Origin: Burkholderiaceae bacterium | GTDB taxonomy: Bacteria; Pseudomonadota; Gammaproteobacteria; Burkholderiales; Burkholderiaceae | Direction: 5' to 3' | NCBI GenBank assembly: GCA_023253905.1 | Contig: JALREG010000356.1 | Coordinates: 1-7,051 of the forward strand | Length of the DNA stretch: 7,051 nt | Shown here: in pieces, positions 1 to 4,658 of the stretch | Numbering within the stretch: the first letter of the stretch is position 1 | Layout of the letters: each line of letters opens with the position of its first letter | Position numbers and translations under genes: made by a program | The notes under the pieces: model-generated | Database searches by the model: none | Told to the model about the DNA's origin: nothing | The model's input: only the letters and a program-made list of their open reading frames with translations

Positions 1-213
1 GTATTTGATCGCCAGCTGTGCCAGCTGATCATGCTCATTCAGCGCCCTGTCTGGCGCCGCATAGAGGCCCCGACTGATCCTGACGAGGGCGCCACTGCGC
101 AGAAGTTGCTGGAGCGTCTCACCCGCAACACCGATCCGGGCGAGCTCATGCGCACGAACCATCCCCTTCTCCTGAAGAAGTTCGAGTGCAAGGTTCGAGC
201 GCGTTGAGACCAT
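1..213 (-). CDS. AbiEi-family type IV antitoxin / transcriptional regulator (N-terminal part, runs off the left edge)
   Basis: Seventy-one codons are visible, starting at ATG 213-211 and running off the left edge, so the C-terminal part is missing. The N-terminus (MVSTRSNLALELLQEKG, then VRAHELARIGV, LLRSGALVRISRGLYAAP) matches the winged-helix domain of the AbiEi antitoxin family: a helix, an HTH with 'ETLQQLLRSGALVRI', and the characteristic R-x-x-RGLY turn. In known AbiE systems this protein represses its own operon and antagonises the AbiEii nucleotidyltransferase toxin, which would lie beyond the left edge; no toxin is visible here. The start is uncertain. ATG 213 keeps the first helix of the domain but has no ribosome-binding site. 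The in-frame ATG at 162-160 has a strong AGGAG six bases upstream but would remove the first helix. The family call is by recognition of the sequence pattern. Confidence 0.78.
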   Translation of the reverse strand, partial: MVSTRSNLALELLQEKGMVRAHELARIGVAGETLQQLLRSGALVRISRGLYAAPDRALNEHDQLAQLAIKY

Positions 214-216
214 GCT

Positions 217-235
217 GACATTTTATTAAAATGTC
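217..235. promoter_or_regulatory. Palindromic operator over the AbiEi promoter
   Basis: GACATTTTA-T-TAAAATGTC is a perfect inverted repeat with 9-bp arms and a 1-bp centre. It covers the -10 box of the minus-strand promoter and ends three bases before the start codon. Autoregulation by AbiEi binding to inverted repeats in its own promoter is known for the family; that this palindrome is the site is inference. Confidence 0.6.
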
Positions 236-247
236 GGTATTTGTCAA
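220..247 (-). promoter_or_regulatory. Promoter of the AbiEi-family gene
   Basis: On the minus strand a perfect -35 TTGACA (247-242) is followed after 16 bases by TAAAAT (225-220), a 5 of 6 match to the -10 consensus. The transcription start would fall at or within a few bases of ATG 213. The message would then be leaderless or nearly so, or translation would use the internal ATG at 162. The -10 box lies inside a palindrome, which fits negative autoregulation. Confidence 0.65.
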
Positions 248-560
248 CAAGTACGTGCTTTATGGTATGCCCCTGCGAACTGCTGTCGGCTTGCCTAGCG
301 CGAACAGGAGCACCCCCCGTAGGGTTCGGGATGTCTCGTGAGTCGCCTACAGGGGCTGCCCTCATCCGCGCAATCGACTGTCCCACAACACCTCACTGCG
401 CAGACGTGACTGCCTTCGCATAATAGAAGCGGCCGCTGTACCGATTCGACTTTCCGCCACACACCAAGCGAATTCGTTTACCTGCAAATCTCTTGAGTGC
501 GCCTTTCTGGTCCAGCGGCACATCGAGAAGGCAGCTGTTACCGCTCCCGTAAAGCAGGTA
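248..560. other. Stretch without a supportable gene
   Basis: No convincing gene lies between the AbiEi promoter and the recombinase remnant. The stretch holds an imperfect inverted repeat, CCCCCGTAGG (314-323) against CCTACAGGGG (346-355), with 9 of 10 pairs and a 22-base loop but no T-tract. It also holds an open frame on the minus strand (stop at 393, open to about 647). Its last roughly 55 codons read NNYLLYGSGNS...GRFYYAKAVTSAQ and favour G or C at third positions. I do not recognise them, and the 5' third of that frame lies opposite the recombinase fragment. It may be the degraded tail of a gene or a chance frame. Confidence 0.3.
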
Positions 561-561
561 G

Positions 562-732
562 TTGTTGATTGATGAGAAGGAAGCCGAACTGGTTCGGCGA
601 ATCTTTGATGATTTCGTATCCATTCGCTCGGCCACGTTGATGGCCAAGAAGGCCTACGTCGCCGAGGACGTGCTCACCAAGGGCGGCAAGCGCTTTACAA
701 AGCAGGCTCTCTACAAGATGCTGCACACCTGA
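562..732 (+). pseudogene. Large serine recombinase fragment (recombinase domain remnant)
   Basis: Codons 571-729 read DEKEAELVRRIFDDFVSIRS, then ATLMAKKAYVAEDVLTKGGKRFTKQALYKMLH, and end at TGA 730-732. This is the signature region of the 'Recombinase' domain of large serine recombinases: an E-A-x-x-V-R-x-I-F motif, then a conserved segment ending in LYKML(H/N)N just before the usual N-R-x-Y-x-G. The homology stops one residue short of that motif. Upstream the frame closes at TAG 559-561. A neighbouring frame reads PVKQVVVD just before it, and a short duplication (GATTGAT at 567-573) could mark a small frameshift. Neither the catalytic serine domain nor the zinc-ribbon part is present, so this is a dead relic, probably of an integrated element. 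Confidence 0.72.
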
Positions 733-789
733 AGGCTCACGTCGACAGCCAGAGCAGGGTCTGGCGGCAGCTGCGTATTCCGGCCGATC

Positions 790-858
790 GTGACCGATCA
801 TTTCGGCAGCGTGACCGCCGATTTCGGGATCGTGACCAGTCATTTCGGCATCGTGACC
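790..858. repeat. Four repeats at exact 21-bp spacing (IS21-type end repeats)
   Basis: GTGACC begins at 790, 811, 832 and 853, each exactly 21 bp apart. The first three are followed by a degenerate spacer and an ATTTCGG block (for example GTGACCGATCATTTCGGCAG). Multiple short repeats just inside the tips are the transposase-binding sites of IS21-family elements. Two helical turns per repeat would put all sites on one face of the DNA. Confidence 0.7.
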
Positions 859-939
859 GAGGCTGTCCAGTAAGGGATTAAAGGTTGCGTATGAACCCAC
901 CACGGGGTCGTAGGCTGACGGCTTTTTGCCGGAGCGCCC

Positions 940-1011
940 ATGCCCCCGCCAACGATGGACATACGCATGATCAAGGATGTATTGAGACTCAAACTGCACG
1001 GCAAGCTCTCG
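940..1011 (+). pseudogene. istA: istA-like transposase, N-terminal fragment
   Basis: From ATG 940 the translation MPPPTMDIRMIKDVLRLKLH, then GKLS, matches the extreme N-terminus of IS21-family IstA proteins, where a segment like 'MRMIKDVLRLK...GLS' begins the first helix-turn-helix. A GGAG at 931-934 lies five bases before the ATG. An alternative start is ATG 954. After the Ser codon the expected continuation of the HTH is lost and the frame reads unrelated sequence to a stop, so only about 24 residues survive. IstA would be a DDE transposase working with the ATPase IstB; no catalytic part is present. The call depends on a short match plus the adjacent end repeats. Confidence 0.55.
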
Positions 1012-1218
1012 CCCGAACCGTCATCGGATACCCCCCATGCTTCAATTTGCACGCACAAAAATCCTGGCAGGCGTGCGCATCGCGCCCGATGGAGCGTAGA
1101 GATTTCAACCCCCTGGGGGGCTATACCAAGCAGCGCCGCCCAGCGATGCGTTCGCCTCCTCAGGTTTGCGGGCTTCAGAGGCCAGACGATTTTTGCGGAG
1201 CGCAGGCGATCGACTTCA
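1012..1218. other. Unassigned stretch between IS21 remnant and toxin-antitoxin promoter
   Basis: No gene can be supported. Open frames exist on both strands but none carries a recognisable motif or a usable ribosome-binding site. The only structure seen is a short GC-only palindrome, CCCCC-T-GGGGG, at 1109-1119. It is probably scar sequence left by mobile-element decay. Confidence 0.4.
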
Positions 1219-1247
1219 TTGATTGCATTGCAATCATCGATTACAAT
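1219..1247 (+). promoter_or_regulatory. Promoter and operator of the fitAB-type operon
   Basis: TTGATT (1219-1224) and TACAAT (1242-1247), 4 and 5 of 6 matches to consensus, are separated by 17 bp. A perfect inverted repeat TGATTGCA-T-TGCAATCA (1220-1236) covers the -35 box and half the spacer. A second, shorter imperfect copy, GATT-AC-AATC (1239-1248), overlaps the -10 box. This layout suits cooperative repression by the ribbon-helix-helix antitoxin encoded 30 bp downstream. That FitA binds here is inference from position and symmetry. Confidence 0.65.
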
Positions 1248-1277
1248 CCAAGCCTGTTGTAACCCCGGAGCGCCGCC

Positions 1278-1532
1278 ATGGCCAGCATCACCATCCGCAA
1301 CCTCGATGACGAGATCAAGCAACGGCTGCGCGTGCGCGCCGCCGAGCACGGCCGCTCGATGGAGGAGGAGGCCCGCGACATCCTGCGCCGCGTCATGAGC
1401 GAGTCCGCCTCGCCACGTGATCTGGCCGCGGCCATCCGCGCCCGCGTCTCGCCGGGAGCGCGTGCCGATCTCGAACTGCCCGCCCGCGAGCCGATGCGCA
1501 AGCCCCCGCAACTCGGCCGCCAGCCTCGATGA
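1278..1532 (+). CDS. fitA: FitA/VapB-type ribbon-helix-helix antitoxin
   Basis: This 84-residue protein begins MASITIRNLDDEIKQRLRVR and continues AAEHGRSMEEEARDILRRV. That is the classic FitA-like ribbon-helix-helix fold: an N-terminal DNA-binding strand (residues 2-7), a helix (about 9-22), the turn with GRSMEEEAR, and a second helix (about 26-38). The C-terminal half is rich in Arg and Pro and would wrap and inhibit the toxin. The start is well supported by GGAG at 1267-1270, seven bases before ATG, and a promoter just upstream. Its last codons overlap the toxin start in an ATGA, so the two are translationally coupled. It should neutralise the downstream PIN-domain toxin and, with it, repress the operon through the palindrome at 1220-1236. 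The gene symbol is by family resemblance, not by orthology to the Neisseria pair. Confidence 0.88.
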   Translation: MASITIRNLDDEIKQRLRVRAAEHGRSMEEEARDILRRVMSESASPRDLAAAIRARVSPGARADLELPAREPMRKPPQLGRQPR

Positions 1533-1960
1533 TCATCCTCGACACCAACGTCTTGTCCGAACTCCTGCGGCCGGACCCAGCTAGGCAGGTCGAGCGGTGG
1601 CTGGCGGCCCAGGACGGTACCAAGGTCTACTTCACCACGGTGGGCGAAGCAGAGCTGCGGCACGGCGTGGCTATTCTTCCCGCGGGCAAGCGCCGCAACG
1701 CGCTCTCCACCGCCATTGAGGGCCTGCTCGAAGAAGACTTCCGCGACCGTATCCTGCCGTTTGATCGAACTGCGGCGCGGGCCTACGCCACCATCGCCGC
1801 TGAACGCCGAGCAGCGGGCCGGCCGATCAGCCAGTTCGATTGCCAGATCGCCGCGATTGCCCGCGCCCGTGAAGCCACGGTGGCGACCCGCAATACCAAC
1901 GACTACGAGGGCTGTGGTATCGAGTTGATCAACCCTTGGACATTCAGCACCGGCCAGTAA
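1529..1960 (+). CDS. fitB: FitB/VapC-type PIN-domain toxin ribonuclease
   Basis: This 143-residue PIN-domain protein opens with MIILDTNVLSELLRP, the family's first strand carrying the metal-binding Asp5. The other conserved acidic residues are present: Glu42 in GEAELRHG, Asp104 in ISQFDCQIAAIA, and Asp125 in TRNTNDYEG, followed by the usual GIELINPW ending. Length and all four active-site positions are normal, so it should be an active Mg2+/Mn2+-dependent endoribonuclease that slows growth when free. FitB/VapC proteins cleave tRNA or other structured RNA; the target here cannot be read from sequence. ATG 1529 overlaps the antitoxin stop (ATGA), fixing the start. The gene is intact, unlike the mobile-element relics upstream, which fits retention by addiction. 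Confidence 0.9.
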   Translation: MIILDTNVLSELLRPDPARQVERWLAAQDGTKVYFTTVGEAELRHGVAILPAGKRRNALSTAIEGLLEEDFRDRILPFDRTAARAYATIAAERRAAGRPISQFDCQIAAIARAREATVATRNTNDYEGCGIELINPWTFSTGQ

Positions 1961-1980
1961 GCAGCCACGACCCACCGACG

Positions 1981-2616
1981 ATGCCCACCCCCACCTCTTC
2001 CAACCACTGCCTGCGTTACTGGGATCTGGCCGACCACATCCGGATCGACGATGCCATCGCGTTGTGGTGCGGTGTCGAGCCCGCGGAACTGGCCAAGCTC
2101 AACTTCGAGACCCAGTGCATGAGCGCCAAGCGCGCAGCCCTGGTCACCGCGCTGCGCGACGGGCGACTGGGCTACGAAGACCTGGGGCTTCTCACCGGAC
2201 AGGGTAAGGTGTTTCGCGGCGCGCCGGTCGATGAACTCATCGAGAAGGGGCGGCTTGTCATCAACAAGGCGAGCCTGCGACGCTGGTTCGAGCAACTGCC
2301 CTTTGACGACAGGCCGGCGTTTCTGTTTGAAGAAGAGCGCCAGCCGGTATTGCCCGACGGTAGCGACGTTGCCGAGATGACCGGGCTGAAAGTCACCGCC
2401 CTGATGGCACACCTGATGGCACACCTGCTGGCCAGCTCATCGGCGAAATACAAGACCAGCGAGCGACCGAACGCAGAGGCCATCGGCCGCGCGGTGAACG
2501 AGGCTGCACGGGCCCTTATGCCCAACGACACGCGCGGCCTGCAGGCCTTCAACAAGAAGGTGGGCGAGGCGCTGCGGCTCTTCGGGCCCGAGATCACGAT
2601 TCACCGCAGTCGCTAA
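1981..2616 (+). CDS. Hypothetical protein of accessory-genome type, downstream of the toxin
   Basis: A 211-residue soluble protein that I do not recognise by name. The N-terminus (LRYWDLADHIRIDDAIALWC, then GVEPAEL) resembles a motif found in many phage and island proteins, in which an aromatic-rich start leads to a small helical domain ending in G-V-x-P. The middle has VINKASLRRWFEQLP, similar to helix-turn-helix-like segments with a conserved 'LRRW'. The C-terminal part (about residues 161-205, KTSERPNAEAIGRAVNEAAR and on) looks fully helical. No signal peptide or membrane segment is seen. It starts 20 bp after the toxin stop with no clear ribosome-binding site; a TTG at 1936 in the same frame is an alternative start overlapping the toxin. 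It is probably cotranscribed with fitAB. A 12-bp tandem duplication at 2401-2424 repeats LMAH. Confidence 0.75.
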   Translation: MPTPTSSNHCLRYWDLADHIRIDDAIALWCGVEPAELAKLNFETQCMSAKRAALVTALRDGRLGYEDLGLLTGQGKVFRGAPVDELIEKGRLVINKASLRRWFEQLPFDDRPAFLFEEERQPVLPDGSDVAEMTGLKVTALMAHLMAHLLASSSAKYKTSERPNAEAIGRAVNEAARALMPNDTRGLQAFNKKVGEALRLFGPEITIHRSR

Positions 2617-2632
2617 GACGGCTGGCCCCGCA

Positions 2633-2664
2633 TTCCTGAACTTCAGGAAACATTCCTGAAGTTC
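2633..2664. repeat. Cluster of TTCCTGAA inverted and direct repeats
   Basis: Three copies of TTCCTGAA lie in alternating orientation: 2633-2640 forward, 2642-2649 reversed, 2653-2660 forward. They make two overlapping perfect dyads: TTCCTGAA-C-TTCAGGAA (2633-2649), and GAACTTCAGGAA with TTCCTGAAGTTC (2638-2649 and 2653-2664, 3-bp centre). As RNA the second could form a 12-bp hairpin 20 bp after the stop codon of the preceding gene, but there is no T-tract, so an intrinsic terminator is unlikely. A multi-site operator or recombination site is possible. Confidence 0.6.
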
Positions 2665-2696
2665 GCTGACGGCTGAACAGCCCGTCGCGAGCATGG

Positions 2697-2727
2697 CGGC
2701 ATTCCAAATGAATCCAAAGGAATGCCG
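2697..2727. repeat. 9-bp inverted repeat over the ribosome-binding site of a small ORF
   Basis: CGGCATTCC (2697-2705) and GGAATGCCG (2719-2727) are perfect reverse complements around a 13-base loop. The right arm begins within the AAAGGA (2716-2721) that precedes ATG 2730, so in RNA the hairpin would bury part of the ribosome-binding site and end two bases before the start codon. Confidence 0.55.
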
Positions 2728-2729
2728 TC

Positions 2730-2810
2730 ATGCCCAAACAGGCCCGAAGCCACCATGCCAAGAGCGACGCCGATCTGCGCGCCGAGAACTGGTCAATTTT
2801 CAACGCGTAG
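2730..2810 (+). CDS. Small ORF, 26 residues, possibly a truncated gene start
   Basis: ATG 2730 is preceded by AAAGGA eight bases upstream and opens a frame reading MPKQARSHHAKSDADLRAEN, then WSIFNA, ending at TAG 2808-2810. The composition is basic and hydrophilic and has no membrane segment. The good ribosome-binding site and the hairpin over it argue that this is, or was, a real translation start. The abrupt end shortly before the ssrA terminator suggests either a genuine micropeptide or the beginning of a longer gene cut off when the island end was formed or eroded. I do not recognise the sequence. Confidence 0.3.
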   Translation: MPKQARSHHAKSDADLRAENWSIFNA

Positions 2811-2863
2811 CAACAGGGTGGTCACGCTCGCGAGGCAACGACGCATTTCAGGGGGGAACAGGC

Positions 2864-2897
2864 AAAAAAATCCCAACCGGATAAGGATTGGGATTTT
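2864..2897 (-). terminator. Rho-independent terminator of ssrA
   Basis: On the minus strand AAAATCCCAA (2897-2888) pairs perfectly with TTGGGATTTT (2876-2867) around an 11-base loop, and the run of T continues to 2864. It lies 6 bases past the mature 3' end of the tmRNA. It is probably native to the chromosome, so any island boundary is likely to lie at or left of it. Confidence 0.9.
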
Positions 2898-2903
2898 GAG
2901 TAT

Positions 2904-3279
2904 TGGTGGAGCCGGCGGGAATCGAACCCGCGTCCGCAAGTCCTCTACGAACAGTTCTACATGCGTAGTCGATCTACTTGAGTCTCGATGCAGGTTTAGC
3001 CGGTCGACAGGCCGACCCACATCCAGTCACCTTGGGTTTCGCCCCCGAACCAAGTGACCCGGCCCGGACGCTATCCGATTGAAGTTACACCGCAGCCTTT
3101 CCAGTTGCCCGGTTAGACCCAGCCCATCGGCTGACTGTTGCGGCGCTCGCGGGGTTTAAGCCGCGAGAGCGAAACGCTCGTCGTTGGCGTTTATTGATTT
3201 GCCAAAGGATTTACGAGGACTTGGCGCCTCGGCATGCCCTGTGCCGCTTCGCTACCCACGTCGAAACCAGGTCGGCCCC
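2904..3279 (-). ncRNA. ssrA: Transfer-messenger RNA (tmRNA)
   Basis: This one-piece tmRNA of 376 nt rescues stalled ribosomes and tags the unfinished peptide for proteolysis, working with SmpB. The mature 5' end GGGGCCGACCTGGTTTCGAC begins at 3279. The 3' end carries the T-arm GGTTCGATTCC and the tail CTCCACCA (ending at 2904). GGGGCCG at the 5' end pairs with CGGCTCC before the tail to form the acceptor stem. The tag frame is at 3188-3156: GCC AAC GAC GAG CGT TTC GCT CTC GCG GCT TAA, encoding ANDERFALAA after the untemplated Ala. The tag stop codon lies in a GC-rich hairpin (about 3145-3175), as usual. I see no strong consensus promoter in 3280-3415; a TATCAT at 3324-3319 is a weak -10 candidate and would leave a 5' leader for RNase P to remove. 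The 3' end faces the accessory region and is intact. Confidence 0.97.
3156..3188 (-). CDS. tmRNA proteolysis tag reading frame (ANDERFALAA)
   Basis: The mRNA-like part of ssrA runs from resume codon GCC (3188-3186) to TAA (3158-3156) and encodes ANDERFALAA. The LAA terminus is the signal recognised by ClpXP. The ANDERF start is of a betaproteobacterial kind (from general knowledge). Confidence 0.95.
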   Translation of the reverse strand, partial: ANDERFALAA

Positions 3280-3373
3280 ATGTTTCGTGTGAAAGAGATC
3301 TGCTGCAGGTACTCGGTCATGATAGACCGGATATGCAAGGACGACCAGCTGATTCTGCCTCAGGCACCGCCGT

Positions 3374-3400
3374 CGGTCGGCTCACAGAGGAAGCCGACCG
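3374..3400. terminator. Hairpin after the minus-strand hypothetical gene, possible weak terminator
   Basis: CGGTCGGCT (3374-3382) and AGCCGACCG (3392-3400) are perfect 9-bp arms around a 9-base loop, starting 16 bp past the stop codon of the gene at 3416-3865. There is no T-tract on either strand, so it would be an inefficient intrinsic terminator or an RNA 3'-end stabiliser. Readthrough into ssrA remains possible. Confidence 0.4.
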
Positions 3401-3415
3401 TATCCTGCGCGTGGT

Positions 3416-3865
3416 TTACTCCGAGGCAATCGTGATCAGAGCGCCCAGCAAAATCGCACTACGTGTGGCATTCCACGCATCGCTGCGCTCGCCGGGCGGC
3501 TCTTCGGCGATCGGCTCCAGCGACACGCCGGTGCGCGGTCGACGCGCATCCAGCAGACGCGCGGCCTGCCCAAGCTCTCCGCGCAGCTGTCGCGTAAACG
3601 CAACCAGCGGTGTATGCGCCACCCGCGTGCTCGCCTCATGCCCGCGCGTACTCAGCAACGCGACAAGGTCCTTCGTTGCTTCGCGGGTCCAGTCTGCACG
3701 CCAACGCTTGAGTGCAGGCTGCGACAGAAAACGTCCACTGTGACGCGGCAACCGGGGCGGGCACCCCACAAGCACCCATCGCGCTGGGGAGCACCCCTCG
3801 ATGAAGGCCAGCAACTGCCGCCTGGCGAAATCAGCGTCGTTGATGAAGATGATGAAAGTGTCCAT
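3416..3865 (-). CDS. Conserved-type hypothetical protein, 149 residues, between terC-like gene and ssrA
   Basis: The protein begins MDTFIIFINDADFARRQLLA, followed by segments such as SPARWVLVGCPPRL and WTREATKDLVALLSTRGHEA. The strand-helix-strand alternation suggests a small alpha/beta protein, loosely like a universal-stress or Rossmann-type half domain. This is inference from pattern only and I cannot name a family. The last 20 residues (SAILLGALITIASE at the end) are hydrophobic and could be a membrane-associated helix. ATG 3865 is preferred over the TTG one codon upstream; AGGGA lies nine bases before the ATG. The gene follows the terC-like gene by 79 bp on the same strand, so it may be expressed from the Mn2+-riboswitch transcript. 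It is followed by a hairpin and then ssrA. No catalytic motif is seen. Confidence 0.7.
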   Translation of the reverse strand: MDTFIIFINDADFARRQLLAFIEGCSPARWVLVGCPPRLPRHSGRFLSQPALKRWRADWTREATKDLVALLSTRGHEASTRVAHTPLVAFTRQLRGELGQAARLLDARRPRTGVSLEPIAEEPPGERSDAWNATRSAILLGALITIASE

Positions 3866-3944
3866 CAACCGATTTCCCTGGTCGTCATTCTTCGGCAGGA
3901 ACCATCAAAAGGCCAGCCGCCCCAAGGACGCCTGGCACTTCAAT

Positions 3945-4658
3945 TCAGATGGACTCCGTTCGCAGGGTATCGCCCGCACGACGACGACGATTGGTCCACC
4001 ACCCGAGAAGCAGGACGCCAGCCACCGAGATCACGTAAGTGCCCCAGCGGGCGGCCACCTGCAGACCCGCAGATCCATCGAAGACGGGATCAAGCCAGGG
4101 CTCGTTTACGATCATCTTGCCCGCCGTAAACGCCAGAACTCCTGCGCCCAACTGGATGATGATCGGCCAACGCTCCACCAGGCGAAGCACCACCGCGCTC
4201 CCGAACACCACGATCGGCACGCTGATCAGAAGACCAAGCACCACCAGATCGAACGAGCCCTGCGCGGCCCCCGCGACCCCCAGAACATTATCGACGCCCA
4301 TCAGCGCATCAGCAATGACGATGGTTTTCATGGCACCCCAGAAAGTGGTGGCGCCGCCGCCTTCATGCGAATCACCAGAATCGCTATCGGCGAGAAGCTT
4401 GTAAGCGATCCAGAGCAACCCGATTCCACCCGCCAGCATGAGCCCGGGGATCTTGAGGAGCCACACGACGCCAACCGTCATGAGCGAGCGTACGATAATA
4501 GCCCCGACGGTGCCCCAGACAATGGCGCGGCGCTGAAGGTGGTGCGGGAGACGACGCGCCGCAAGCGCGATGACAATGGCGTTGTCGCCAGCGAGTACAA
4601 GATCGATAAGGATGATGGCTGCCAGCGCAGACCACCACCCCATGGAAAACAGTTCCAT
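3945..4658 (-). CDS. TerC/YjbE-family integral membrane protein, probable Mn2+ exporter
   Basis: This 237-residue protein has about seven membrane segments (near residues 8-30, 44-68, 70-90, 107-127, 135-160, 166-185 and 205-222). The family's acidic membrane motifs are present: Asp19 with LAGDNAIVIAL (24-26 GDN) in the first segment, and ADALMGVDNVLGVAG (Asp117, Asp123-Asn124) in the fourth. A soluble Gly/Asp/Ser/His loop lies near 91-103. Members of this family controlled by yybP-ykoY riboswitches are linked to manganese homeostasis, probably export; some are described from tellurium resistance. The riboswitch directly upstream makes a Mn2+ role much more likely here. ATG 4658 is chosen because AAAGG (4670-4666) is seven bases upstream; a second in-frame ATG (4643) five codons in lacks such a site. 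The C-terminus ends in an Arg-rich cytoplasmic tail (NRRRR). Confidence 0.9.
   Translation of the reverse strand: MELFSMGWWSALAAIILIDLVLAGDNAIVIALAARRLPHHLQRRAIVWGTVGAIIVRSLMTVGVVWLLKIPGLMLAGGIGLLWIAYKLLADSDSGDSHEGGGATTFWGAMKTIVIADALMGVDNVLGVAGAAQGSFDLVVLGLLISVPIVVFGSAVVLRLVERWPIIIQLGAGVLAFTAGKMIVNEPWLDPVFDGSAGLQVAARWGTYVISVAGVLLLGWWTNRRRRAGDTLRTESI

Larger units (their letters stand above)
780..1011 (+). mobile_element. IS21-family element, left-end remnant
   Basis: Two features in the expected order identify it: a tandem set of four GTGACC-containing repeats (790-858), as found at IS21-family ends, and, about 80 bp further in, the start of an istA-like gene (940). Homology to IstA fades near 1011, so most of istA, all of istB and the right end are gone. 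The exact outer tip is not clear; it lies somewhere between the end of the recombinase fragment (about 729) and 789. The element may have inserted into or beside the serine recombinase gene, since recombinase homology ends shortly before it. Confidence 0.6.

Noticed and set aside
314..355. Imperfect CCCCCGTAGG/CCTACAGGGG hairpin
   Set aside because: It has a 22-base loop, one mismatch and no T-tract or adjacent gene end; not enough to call a terminator or regulatory element.
790..858. Possible CRISPR array
   Set aside because: The unit is 21 bp with a short conserved core and no unique spacers of normal length; the position beside an istA start identifies IS21-type end repeats.
538..999. Minus-strand open frame with a seven-residue repeating pattern (GHDAEM-like units)
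   Set aside because: The repeats are just the translation of the 21-bp IS21 end repeats; the frame overlaps three separate mobile-element remnants and has no supporting motif.
840..1975. Long minus-strand open frames opposite fitAB and the IS remnant
   Set aside because: They are shadows of the GC-rich toxin and antitoxin genes, which have their own promoter, ribosome-binding site and conserved active-site residues on the plus strand.
2904..2940. A tRNA gene suggested by the T-arm and CCA end
   Set aside because: The anticodon and D-arm are missing in tRNA spacing; the acceptor partner lies 370 bases away at the tmRNA 5' end.
2722..3057. Open frames across the tmRNA (for example GAGGNRTRVRKSSTN)
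   Set aside because: This is the well-known spurious translation of the T-arm and 3' end of tmRNA or tRNA genes.
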